A stretch of DNA of 10,238 nt from CAYLWW01 sp964387585 (lineage in GTDB: Bacteria; Pseudomonadota; Alphaproteobacteria; Rickettsiales; Midichloriaceae): contig CAYLWW010000058.1 in the NCBI GenBank assembly GCA_964387585.1, positions 1 through 10,238 on the forward strand, given 5' to 3'. Of this stretch, positions 1 through 6,819 are shown piece by piece (the first letter of the stretch is position 1; each line of letters begins with the position of its first letter). Below the pieces are notes generated by a model. The model made no database searches and was not told where the DNA came from. It worked only from the letters and a program-made list of their open reading frames with translations. A program made the position numbers and the translations under genes.

Positions 1-509
1 AACATCCCTTATTTATATCAATTATTTATATTAATGTCAACTGGAATGACTATATCGAAGGTAAGTTAGTATATGACGTACAAAATAAAAGTGATTTTAT
101 AACAATATACTGGCATTCGCCATTTTTATATAATCCTATTAGTTCAACTGTAAAAGAGGGTATAACAGACTTTAACCTAGGTAAGAGTAAAGATGGTTTG
201 GGTAAATATCAGTTTGAGTTCGCAGGGGGTTATAGCAACGGCTCAAATCCTGACACTACTTATGATATAAGATTAAAAAGTATAGAATGCCTAGGAGAAG
301 CAACATTATCTAAACATGACTGTATACACGCAACACTACTTATTACTATAGACCCTTATAACCCTTCATTACAATTAAAAAATCCTTGCTATACCGCTAC
401 GACTTTACCGGGATATGATAGCTACGTTAGATATGATTTAGAAGATTGCAGCAAGGTATTTAACACAACTCTACCAGAAAGCTCTATTAGTTCTATTAGC
501 GATTTATAA
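1..509 (+). CDS. Unrecognised Cys-containing protein, C-terminal part (5' end outside the window)
   Basis: The reading frame is open from position 3 to a TAA at 507-509, giving 168 visible residues with no convincing start inside the window. A TTG at 198 is an internal codon, because the frame is open well upstream of it and has protein-like composition there. The visible part begins HPLFISIIYINVNWNDYI, continues through an aromatic, Asn/Ser-rich stretch, and ends Ser-rich. Four cysteines lie in the C-terminal half (in IEC, HDC, NPC and EDC contexts). That even number and the polar, beta-like composition would suit an exported protein with disulfides, but this is inference. No family is recognised. 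The first 18 codons are repeated, inverted, at the right edge of the window. A short hairpin follows the stop. Confidence 0.6.
   Translation, partial: HPLFISIIYINVNWNDYIEGKLVYDVQNKSDFITIYWHSPFLYNPISSTVKEGITDFNLGKSKDGLGKYQFEFAGGYSNGSNPDTTYDIRLKSIECLGEATLSKHDCIHATLLITIDPYNPSLQLKNPCYTATTLPGYDSYVRYDLEDCSKVFNTTLPESSISSISDL
2..55 (+). repeat. Left copy of a 54-bp inverted repeat at the window edges
   Basis: Positions 2-55 match the reverse complement of 10185-10238 at 52 of 54 bases; the only differences are the adjacent bases 26-27 (TT here, CC in the other copy). The segment lies inside a coding frame, and the frame is the same in both copies. The similarity stops sharply after position 55. It begins at the window edge, so the true repeat may extend further left. 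Confidence 0.95.
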
Positions 510-520
510 GACGTAAGTAT

Positions 521-596
521 ATAACTCAAAGTTATCTATGCGAAGCAATAACTCATCTTAAATAATATAAAAAAAAGAGTTATTGCTTTAGCAATA
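521..596. repeat. Cluster of hairpins after the left-edge gene; possible terminator
   Basis: Three inverted repeats sit close together. The first is 521-526 with 530-535 (6 bp, 3-nt loop). The second is 543-554 with 577-588 (perfect 12-bp arms, AAGCAATAACTC and its complement, 22-nt A-rich loop). The third is 581-587 with 590-596 (7 bp, 2-nt loop), which competes with the second for the same bases. Read on the minus strand, the third stem is followed by a run of eight T residues (complement of 569-576), as in a Rho-independent terminator for leftward transcription. On the plus strand there is no T tract. It may also be the degraded end of a mobile element. Confidence 0.4.
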
Positions 597-675
597 GTAT
601 GGAATCAAATGAAAATGCCATTATACTACCTTTATAGTTTATATGCTATGGGTTGCTCGATTGCTCAAGTATAGC

Positions 676-1272
676 CTACAACATATAACTAGTGATTTTT
701 TGTAATGTAAAGTAAAAAGCATCAAAAAATATCTCGAAATCTTTAATTGACATATTCTCTATGTAAGCTTCAAAAACATCTTTATTGCAATTACCTTCAA
801 ATATTACTGGAGCTATAATGTTTTTACCACAAAATCCTGCAATCATGCTTATTCTAGACTTATGTTAATAAGCTTTTTTCCATAACATCTTGTGCTTTTC
901 AAGCTCCAACCATATGCAAGGCAAGCATTATCTTCGATGCCAGATTCATCAATAAATACCAATTTTTATATGTGTAACCAAGCCTCCTGAGTAATAGCAA
1001 TATCTCCTCTGGCCAAAGCCTAGCTAATTCTTTACTTTATTGATCACAATTTGCTTCTAAGAATTTTTTAATCTTATCTGGGGCTTTTTGGTAGCCAGCC
1101 TTTGTCTTTTAACCATCCCCTGTGCTTTTCTTGAGCAATTTCCAATCAAAAATCACTTTCCTACTAATTATTTAAACACTTTACTTGCTTCTTCTATTCT
1201 CTCTCCTTGAGGTAATCCCCCTATATACTTCATCACTTTTATTCTTAAATCATATGAATATGGCACTCTCAT
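676..1272 (-). pseudogene. Decayed IS630-family transposase
   Basis: The minus strand begins at an ATG (1270-1272) with MRVPYSYDLRIKVMKYI and EEASKVFK, the typical N-terminal helix-turn-helix start of IS630-type DDE transposases. It then hits a stop. Homology continues in other frames: DWKLLKKSTGD, PDKIKKFLEANCDQ then SKELARLWPEE, RLGYTYKN, then FIDESGIEDNACLAYGWS around 910-957 (the DDE-core DESG motif), and RISMIAGFCGKNIIAPVIFEG with VFEAYIENM near 751-850. Several frameshifts and stops separate these blocks. About 30-40 residues usually found between the YTYK and IDESG blocks are missing. The last catalytic segment (LDNASFH and PPYSPDLNPIE in the family) is absent. The last similar frame ends at a TAG at 676-678. 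The element is dead, and its terminal repeats could not be identified. Confidence 0.85.
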
Positions 1273-1561
1273 ACCTTTTTAAGCAAAATATATAAGAAAT
1301 ATCTTTTAATATCACTAACTATACGTTAGATGCTATATCTATAATTTTCTCATTTATTACAATTGCTGCCATTAAATACAATCTTTATGCATGATTTTAT
1401 TAAACAAAGGCATAAGACATAATAAAAGAGGATTTCTGATCTGATAAGCGGTATAACTTATTGAATCTGCTAACTATAACCTTATTTTCTAGCAAAAAAC
1501 CTAAATCTATTTGAACATTATCGCTCTAAAATCAAACATCAAATACGTAAATTAACTCTTA
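1273..1561. other. Gene-free gap between transposase relic and acnA
   Basis: This AT-rich stretch shows no RNA gene, no clear terminator for acnA and no protein family. The only notable open stretch is 41 minus-strand codons (1400-1525) without a start codon. It may contain the upstream end of the IS630 element or other decayed sequence, but nothing definite can be read from it. Confidence 0.5.
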
Positions 1562-4306
1562 CTATTTAATTTTTGACTCTGATAGTTGGTGCAATACATA
1601 ATGCAAGATACCTCCCTGAATTAGATATTCAATCTCTAATTCAGTATCAATACAACAAGTCAATTTAATTTCATTAATATGCCCAGTTAAAGGGTTTTTG
1701 ATTAAACATCTTAATATAGCTCTAGGCTTCATATTGGTTTGTATACCTATTATAGAAACTAATTCCGACCCATCAATTTTTAATTCGTCTATAGCTACTT
1801 CGCTTACTAAAGGTATTACGCCCATACCTATTAAATTAGAACGATGAATACGTTCAAAACTTTCAGCTATAACAGCTTTGACCCCTAATAACTTAGTACC
1901 TTTAGCTGCCCAATCACGTGAAGAACCGGTACCATACTCTTTGCCTGCAAAAATTACTAGAGGAATATTATTTTTTTGATACAATTCTGCTGCATCATAA
2001 ATGCTTAATATTTCTCCAGTTGGCAAATACTTGGTATAACCGCCTTCGGTACCTTCCAGCATTTTATTACGTATTCTTGTATTAGCAAAAGTACCTCTTT
2101 TCATTACTTCATGATTTCCTCTGCGTGAACCGTAAGAATTGAAATCTTGAGGTTGTATGGAGAGATTTGCTAAATACTTAGCTGCAGGAGAATTTTTAGC
2201 TATTGACCCCGCTGGGCTGATATGATCTGTTGTAACGCTATCACCTAATACTGCTAATATACGCGCTTCTTCTATATTTTTCAGTCCATCACCAACGTTA
2301 TCATTTTCTTGTTTTTCACGTAAATTATCAAAATATGGTGGTTTTTGTATATAACTACTATCATTATTCCATTGATAATTTAAGCTAGATTTACAATCTA
2401 TGCTTTGCCAAGAATCATTGCCTAAAAACACTTGTTTATATTTTGTTTTAAATATTTCTGGCTTCACTACTTTACTTAATATTTGTTGTATTTCAGAATT
2501 ATCTGGCCAAATATCTCGTAAGAAGACTTCTTCATTTTTACTATTATATCCGATTGGTTCCTTATCAAAATCTATATCTATAGTACCAGATAAGGCGTAT
2601 GCAACGCACAGAATCGGAGAAGCTAGATAATTTGCCCTTACCAATGGATGCACCCTACCTTCAAAATTACGATTTCCGGATAATACCGCTACTACTACTA
2701 GCTGGTCATCATTAATAGATTGTTCTATTTCTGCTAAAAGCGGACCTGAATTTCCTATACAAGTAGTACACCCATAACCTACAAGATGAAATCCTAAAGA
2801 TTCTAAATCTTTGTCCAAACCTGCTTGCTTAAGATATTCTGTTACAACTTGCGAACCTGGAGCAAGTGAAGTTTTTACCCAAGGTTTACTACGCAACCCT
2901 AAAGCGACTGCTTTTTGAGCTAACAATCCTGCTCCTATCATTACTGCAGGATTAGAGGTATTAGTGCAGCTAGTTATAGCTGATATTACTACCTTACCAT
3001 TACTCAGATGATAATCTTGATTAGTGACTGATGTTTCCTTATTTATATTTGCAGGATTTTTATTGATTTTTTCTAAGTTAGAAGAAAAATTTTCTTTAGC
3101 ATTTTTTAGTAATACTTTATCTTGTGGCCTACTTGGTCCTGCTAAGCTTGATTCAACATCCTCTAAGTTTAATTCTAGCACTTCATCATATTTGACCAAT
3201 TCACTTTCGTCTTCGTTATACCATAGTCCTTGAGCCTTAGCATAATGTTTTACTATTTTGATTAAATCATTTTTTCTTGCAGTTAATTTTAAATAATTAA
3301 TTGTCTCTTGATCAATAGGAAAAATCCCACAAGTAGCACCATATTCTGGCGCCATATTACTTATAGTTGCTCTATCAGCTAATGATAAATAATTAAGACC
3401 ATTACCGAAAAATTCTACAAACTTACCTACTACTCCCTTTTTCCTTAAAATTTCGGTTATATTAAGCACAAGATCAGTAGCTGTAGCTGTATTTTTTAAC
3501 TTACCACTAAGCTTAAATCCTACCACTTTAGGCAGTAACATAGATATGGGCTGTCCCAGCATCGCAGCTTCAGCCTCTATTCCCCCTACTCCCCATCCTA
3601 ATACACCCAAACCATTTATCATGGTAGTATGACTATCAGTGCCTACTAGAGTATCAGGGTAAAGTAGATTTGCTTTATTGCCTTTCGTTTCTGAGCCCCA
3701 TACAACTTTTGCTAAATATTCTAGATTTACCTGATGACATATACCAGTACCTGGAGGTACTACACGAAAATTATTGAATGACTTTTGAGCCCAACGCAGA
3801 AATGCGTAACGCTCATGGTTACGCATCATTTCATTTCGTATATTATTATTAAAAGCCTGTAAATTACCATAATTATCCACTTGAATAGAATGATCTATCA
3901 CTAAATCAACCGGTATAAGCGGATTAATAAGACTAGGGTCACCATTTAAATCAAGCATAGCATCACGCATTACAGCTAAATCAACTGCTACAGGAACTCC
4001 AGTAAAATCCTGTATTAATACTCTAGTAGGATAAAATGAAATCTCTTGTTGTTTTAGAGTATCTTTAGCTATTCCATTATCATTATTAGTATATGTAGCA
4101 ACTATTTTTTCTATATCAGCTTTTGTAATTATACTGCCATCCTCATTACGTAATAAATTTTCTATAAGAATTTTAATAGAAAAAGGAATACGCCTTAAAT
4201 CAAAGTTGAGAGCTTTTGCAGCTTTAGGCAAGCTGAAGTAAGTATAGTTACAGTTGTTAATTAGTAACTCATCTTTAGTATTAAAATTGTCTTTAGAAAT
4301 AAGCAT
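1562..4306 (-). CDS. acnA: Aconitate hydratase A (aconitase)
   Basis: This encodes a cytoplasmic 4Fe-4S enzyme of the TCA cycle that interconverts citrate and isocitrate via cis-aconitate. The 914-residue product is full length for the AcnA/IRP1 family (usually about 880-900). The cluster ligands are visible: Cys447 in SCTNTSNP, and Cys513 and Cys516 in GCTTCIGNSGPL. Active-site and domain signatures include GTDSHTTMINGLGVLGWGVG (222-241), GDSVTTDHISPAGSI (688-702) and the swivel-domain motif YGTGSSRDWAAKG (791-803). The N-terminal region carries RVLIQDFTGVPVAVDLA (95-111), as in other AcnA proteins. The linker near 400-435 is Asn/Lys-rich, in keeping with the base composition. The start gives MLISKDNF; only a weak purine stretch precedes it. 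It lies downstream of the FkbM-like gene on the same strand with a 67-bp gap containing a strong A/T hairpin, so cotranscription is uncertain. No frameshift is seen. Confidence 0.97.
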   Translation of the reverse strand: MLISKDNFNTKDELLINNCNYTYFSLPKAAKALNFDLRRIPFSIKILIENLLRNEDGSIITKADIEKIVATYTNNDNGIAKDTLKQQEISFYPTRVLIQDFTGVPVAVDLAVMRDAMLDLNGDPSLINPLIPVDLVIDHSIQVDNYGNLQAFNNNIRNEMMRNHERYAFLRWAQKSFNNFRVVPPGTGICHQVNLEYLAKVVWGSETKGNKANLLYPDTLVGTDSHTTMINGLGVLGWGVGGIEAEAAMLGQPISMLLPKVVGFKLSGKLKNTATATDLVLNITEILRKKGVVGKFVEFFGNGLNYLSLADRATISNMAPEYGATCGIFPIDQETINYLKLTARKNDLIKIVKHYAKAQGLWYNEDESELVKYDEVLELNLEDVESSLAGPSRPQDKVLLKNAKENFSSNLEKINKNPANINKETSVTNQDYHLSNGKVVISAITSCTNTSNPAVMIGAGLLAQKAVALGLRSKPWVKTSLAPGSQVVTEYLKQAGLDKDLESLGFHLVGYGCTTCIGNSGPLLAEIEQSINDDQLVVVAVLSGNRNFEGRVHPLVRANYLASPILCVAYALSGTIDIDFDKEPIGYNSKNEEVFLRDIWPDNSEIQQILSKVVKPEIFKTKYKQVFLGNDSWQSIDCKSSLNYQWNNDSSYIQKPPYFDNLREKQENDNVGDGLKNIEEARILAVLGDSVTTDHISPAGSIAKNSPAAKYLANLSIQPQDFNSYGSRRGNHEVMKRGTFANTRIRNKMLEGTEGGYTKYLPTGEILSIYDAAELYQKNNIPLVIFAGKEYGTGSSRDWAAKGTKLLGVKAVIAESFERIHRSNLIGMGVIPLVSEVAIDELKIDGSELVSIIGIQTNMKPRAILRCLIKNPLTGHINEIKLTCCIDTELEIEYLIQGGILHYVLHQLSESKIK

Positions 4307-4347
4307 TTTGTTTACTTGCTGTTTGTTATTAACTAATTTTATAATTT

Positions 4348-4380
4348 ATTATAATAAAATAAACTAGATTTTATTATAAT
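4348..4380. repeat. Perfect 13-bp A/T hairpin between the FkbM-like gene and acnA
   Basis: ATTATAATAAAAT (4348-4360) and its exact complement (4368-4380) are separated by a 7-nt loop. The stem has only A:T pairs and overlaps the stop codon (4374-4376) of the FkbM-like gene. It could act as an intrinsic terminator or RNA-processing site for leftward transcripts. On the minus strand the descending arm is T-rich, but no clean U tract follows it. Confidence 0.6.
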
Positions 4381-5573
4381 ATCAAAGGATTTTTTTTAGC
4401 TATAATAATATTTATATGATTCTCTCCTAACAAAACCCGATAGTCATTTATTTCAGTTAGAGTAATATCATCATTGATTAACCAAAACTTGAAATCCAAA
4501 TGAGCAAAATCGTTGAATACTCGTTCTATTTCCTTAGCCTTTTTATCAACACCTGACCATATAGTAATAATTTTTATATTACGAGAGCGAGCTATTAAGT
4601 TTTTTGCTCCATATATTACATTTAAGTTATTTTTTGTAGTATTGATATATAATAAAGATACATTATGAATTTTGTTTAATTGTTTATCTAATGTGATAGT
4701 ATTTACAATTTCCACATTATCGGTATTTTCTATTTTAGATTGATCTAAAAAAATTCTCGATGAATTAGCTTTGTTTTCCACTAAAACACTACTATCACTT
4801 GAATAGACTAAGTCATTATATAATGAAACATTACTTATATTATTAAGTTTAATTGACTTTTCTAGTAAGCTAGATGCTTTTTTATTACTTTCAAAGCTAA
4901 ATACCCTACCACTAGGTCCTACTAATTCAGCTAAATAAAGAGTGTAATAACCAAATTCTGCTCCTACATCTATAACTATCTGACCTGGCTTAATCAATTT
5001 ATAAAGCAAATTACTTATACCAACTCCAAGATAACCTTTATCTAGTAATTCCTTACTACGCTTTGTATCTTGTGGATCAATAAGTATATAACTTCCAAAG
5101 TAAGTTTTTGTTAAAATAGCCTCAGATGAATTTGGGGTTTTTTCGGGTACAGAATGATAAGATAAGATATAAGCAGCTACTAATAAGCTACAAAAAGTAA
5201 ATAAACTTGTTAAGATCCAATATAAAGAATATGAATTAAATCTCTTTATTATAGATTTTAGAAATGGCTTTTTATTCTTACTTTTATTAATACGTGGTTT
5301 TATTTTGGACGTTTTTTCTATATCATCTTGATTTTTTATCTCATCACTTTTCCCATTTTCTTGGTTATCACTATCAATTGAACTAACTGTAATAGCAGTA
5401 TTAGAATCTGAAGTTGATTGTTTATCATCATCATTAGAAGCAACATCTTCCTCTTTGTTCTCTTCTTTGTTCATATGTAAGTTATAGTAATCTTCCCAAA
5501 AATCATAATTACTTTCCTTACTACTATTATCAGTTTTATCGGTATCTAATATAGTATTACTTTCTGATTTCAT
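4374..5573 (-). CDS. Membrane-anchored FkbM-like methyltransferase-fold protein
   Basis: The 399-residue protein has three parts. Residues 1-90 are acidic, Ser/Asn-rich and probably disordered. Residues 91-112 are strongly basic (PRINKSKNKKPFLKSIIKRF) and are followed by one membrane segment at about 115-139. Residues 150-399 resemble the FkbM family (Methyltransf_21) of SAM-dependent methyltransferases: motif I is VIDVGAEFGYYTLYLA (200-215) and the acidic motif II is FSFES (225-229). The family's usual KIDVEGxE block appears as LLYINTTKNNLNVIYGA (307-323), so the conserved Asp/Glu residues are lost. The basic flank before the membrane segment predicts N-terminus inside and the fold outside, where SAM is not expected. 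The protein may therefore bind rather than catalyse, or the topology may be inverted. It is transcribed leftwards ahead of acnA. No clear ribosome binding site precedes the ATG. The substrate is unknown. Confidence 0.7.
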   Translation of the reverse strand: MKSESNTILDTDKTDNSSKESNYDFWEDYYNLHMNKEENKEEDVASNDDDKQSTSDSNTAITVSSIDSDNQENGKSDEIKNQDDIEKTSKIKPRINKSKNKKPFLKSIIKRFNSYSLYWILTSLFTFCSLLVAAYILSYHSVPEKTPNSSEAILTKTYFGSYILIDPQDTKRSKELLDKGYLGVGISNLLYKLIKPGQIVIDVGAEFGYYTLYLAELVGPSGRVFSFESNKKASSLLEKSIKLNNISNVSLYNDLVYSSDSSVLVENKANSSRIFLDQSKIENTDNVEIVNTITLDKQLNKIHNVSLLYINTTKNNLNVIYGAKNLIARSRNIKIITIWSGVDKKAKEIERVFNDFAHLDFKFWLINDDITLTEINDYRVLLGENHINIIIAKKNPLIL

Positions 5574-5802
5574 TTATATGTAAATTAGTTTAAAATTTTT
5601 AGATCTTTTAATGAGGTTTCTAATTACGATTTAAATTATATATTAACTTATATAAAAAAATAGCGTAATAATAATTTTTCTAATTAATAGCTCCAATAGA
5701 TATAAAAAAATAAACCTTTGGTATTTTTCATTATTTTTTAAACAAAAATATTTTTAATATTACTTATGGTATGGATAATATTTTGCTGAGTTGTACTTCG
5801 TT

Positions 5803-6573
5803 ATGCTTTCAATAAATTTAACCGCAGGTTTGCTGGCTGTTTTTTTGATATTTTGCCGCATAGGTTCTGCCTTTATGCTGATTCCTGTGGTATCTGAATC
5901 TTATATTCCTTCTTTTATTAGATTGAATTTTGCAATTATTGTTAGCATCGCTATAGCGCCCACCTTATATTTTACGGTGCAAGGTTTATCTAATTTGCCT
6001 AATACTCACGAAATATTTTTCATAATAATAGCAGAAATTATCACTGGATTAATTATAGGCACAATATCTAAAATCATTATCTCAGCTGTACATACCGCCG
6101 GAGTCACTATTAGTTCGCATATGGGAATTAGTATAGCATCATTATTTGATCCTAGTCAGCATTCTCAGGGAAGTAATATAGGTAGCTTACTTACTTTATT
6201 TATCACTGCAACTATTGTTAGTTTGGATTTGCATTTAATACTTATAAAGGGAATCATAGATAGCTATCATACTATACCATTAGCTAGCATTTTTAATTAC
6301 AATGAGGATTATAGCAAAATCATTACAGAAGCTGTTAACGCAGCTTGGTTTGCAGGTATCAAAATGTCTACTCCCATAATAATAGTTACCTTAATTATTT
6401 TAATAGGAGCTGGTATATTATCTAAGCTAATGCCTCAAATTCAAATTTTCTATCTGTTTATGCCGTTGCAAATTTTAATAGGTATTGTAATTTTAGCCTT
6501 TTCTGTTAGTACTATGTTAAACTGGTTTATAGATTATTTTCAGGATAACGTTCAATATTTATTATTTAGATAA
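5803..6573 (+). CDS. fliR: Flagellar biosynthesis protein FliR
   Basis: FliR is an inner-membrane part of the flagellar type III export gate, assembling with FliP and FliQ at the base of the flagellum. The 256 residues match the family's usual length of about 250-260. The N-terminal segment contains the family pattern ending FRIG/CRIGSAFMLIPV followed by a short loop, IPSFIRLNFAI. The most diagnostic block is MGISIASLFDPSQ (107-119). A later segment reads LLTLFITATIVSLDLHLILIKGIIDSYHTIPL, then ILSKLMPQIQIFYLFMPLQILIGI. About six hydrophobic segments are visible. I chose ATG 5803 over TTG 5791, because the FliR homology begins with the hydrophobic stretch after MLSIN; neither has a good ribosome binding site. 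No other flagellar gene lies in the window. SctT, the virulence type III homologue, is a less likely alternative. Confidence 0.92.
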   Translation: MLSINLTAGLLAVFLIFCRIGSAFMLIPVVSESYIPSFIRLNFAIIVSIAIAPTLYFTVQGLSNLPNTHEIFFIIIAEIITGLIIGTISKIIISAVHTAGVTISSHMGISIASLFDPSQHSQGSNIGSLLTLFITATIVSLDLHLILIKGIIDSYHTIPLASIFNYNEDYSKIITEAVNAAWFAGIKMSTPIIIVTLIILIGAGILSKLMPQIQIFYLFMPLQILIGIVILAFSVSTMLNWFIDYFQDNVQYLLFR

Positions 6574-6618
6574 AACAACTTTACACTTGCTTTAATTCAT
6601 TTCTTAGCATTAATAAAA

Positions 6619-6649
6619 AAAATATATATATATTTTACATATATATTTT
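6619..6649. terminator. Possible weak terminator hairpin after fliR
   Basis: An 11-bp A/T-only inverted repeat (6619-6629 with 6639-6649, 9-nt loop) lies about 45 bases after the fliR stop, and its descending arm ends in four T residues. Such repeats arise easily in sequence this AT-rich, so the call is weak. Confidence 0.25.
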
Positions 6650-6702
6650 AGAAATCAAGAATTAGTAAAAGTTATAAATCACTATATGATCGGCGAGTAA
6701 AG

Positions 6703-6741
6703 AATCAAATATTAATGTATCTATAATAGGTACATTTGATT
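6703..6741. repeat. Inverted repeat upstream of the nuoH promoter
   Basis: AATCAAAT (6703-6710) and its exact complement ATTTGATT (6734-6741) flank 23 bases; GTA at 6717-6719 can also pair with TAC at 6731-6733 inside. It ends 14 bases before the candidate -35 box of nuoH, a position suitable for an operator, but no regulator is recognised. No T tract follows on either strand. Confidence 0.3.
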
Positions 6742-6754
6742 AAAAGTAATTATA

Positions 6755-6785
6755 TTGACTAATAATGGTAAATAAATACTATAAT
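6755..6785 (+). promoter_or_regulatory. Candidate sigma-70 promoter for nuoH
   Basis: TTGACT (6755-6760) matches the -35 consensus at five of six positions, and TATAAT (6780-6785) matches the -10 consensus fully. The 19-base spacer is longer than the optimum of 17. Transcription would start near 6792, leaving a leader of about 28 bases before the nuoH ATG. Perfect -10 boxes are common by chance in AT-rich DNA, but the position is right. Confidence 0.5.
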
Positions 6786-6819
6786 TCTATTACACTAAGA
6801 TTTAATAAAGTATTTAAAT

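Noticed and set aside
198..509. A separate 103-residue gene starting at TTG 198.
   Set aside because: The same frame is open and protein-like back to the left edge, and no ribosome binding site precedes the TTG, so it is the end of a longer gene.
1400..1525. A 41-codon open stretch on the minus strand in the gap before acnA.
   Set aside because: It has no start codon or ribosome binding site and matches no known family; the length is easily reached by chance.
2400..3233. Two short plus-strand open frames (2400-2630 and 3024-3233) inside acnA.
   Set aside because: They are antisense to a clearly conserved enzyme and show no family features or start signals.
5791..5802. TTG at 5791 as the fliR start, adding four residues (MYFV).
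   Set aside because: The FliR pattern begins at the ATG at 5803 and neither start has a better ribosome binding site, so the ATG was preferred; the TTG is not excluded.
6574..6819. A tRNA or small RNA in the fliR-nuoH gap.
   Set aside because: No cloverleaf, TTCRA loop motif or GC-bearing stem is present; the hairpins found are A/T-rich inverted repeats only.
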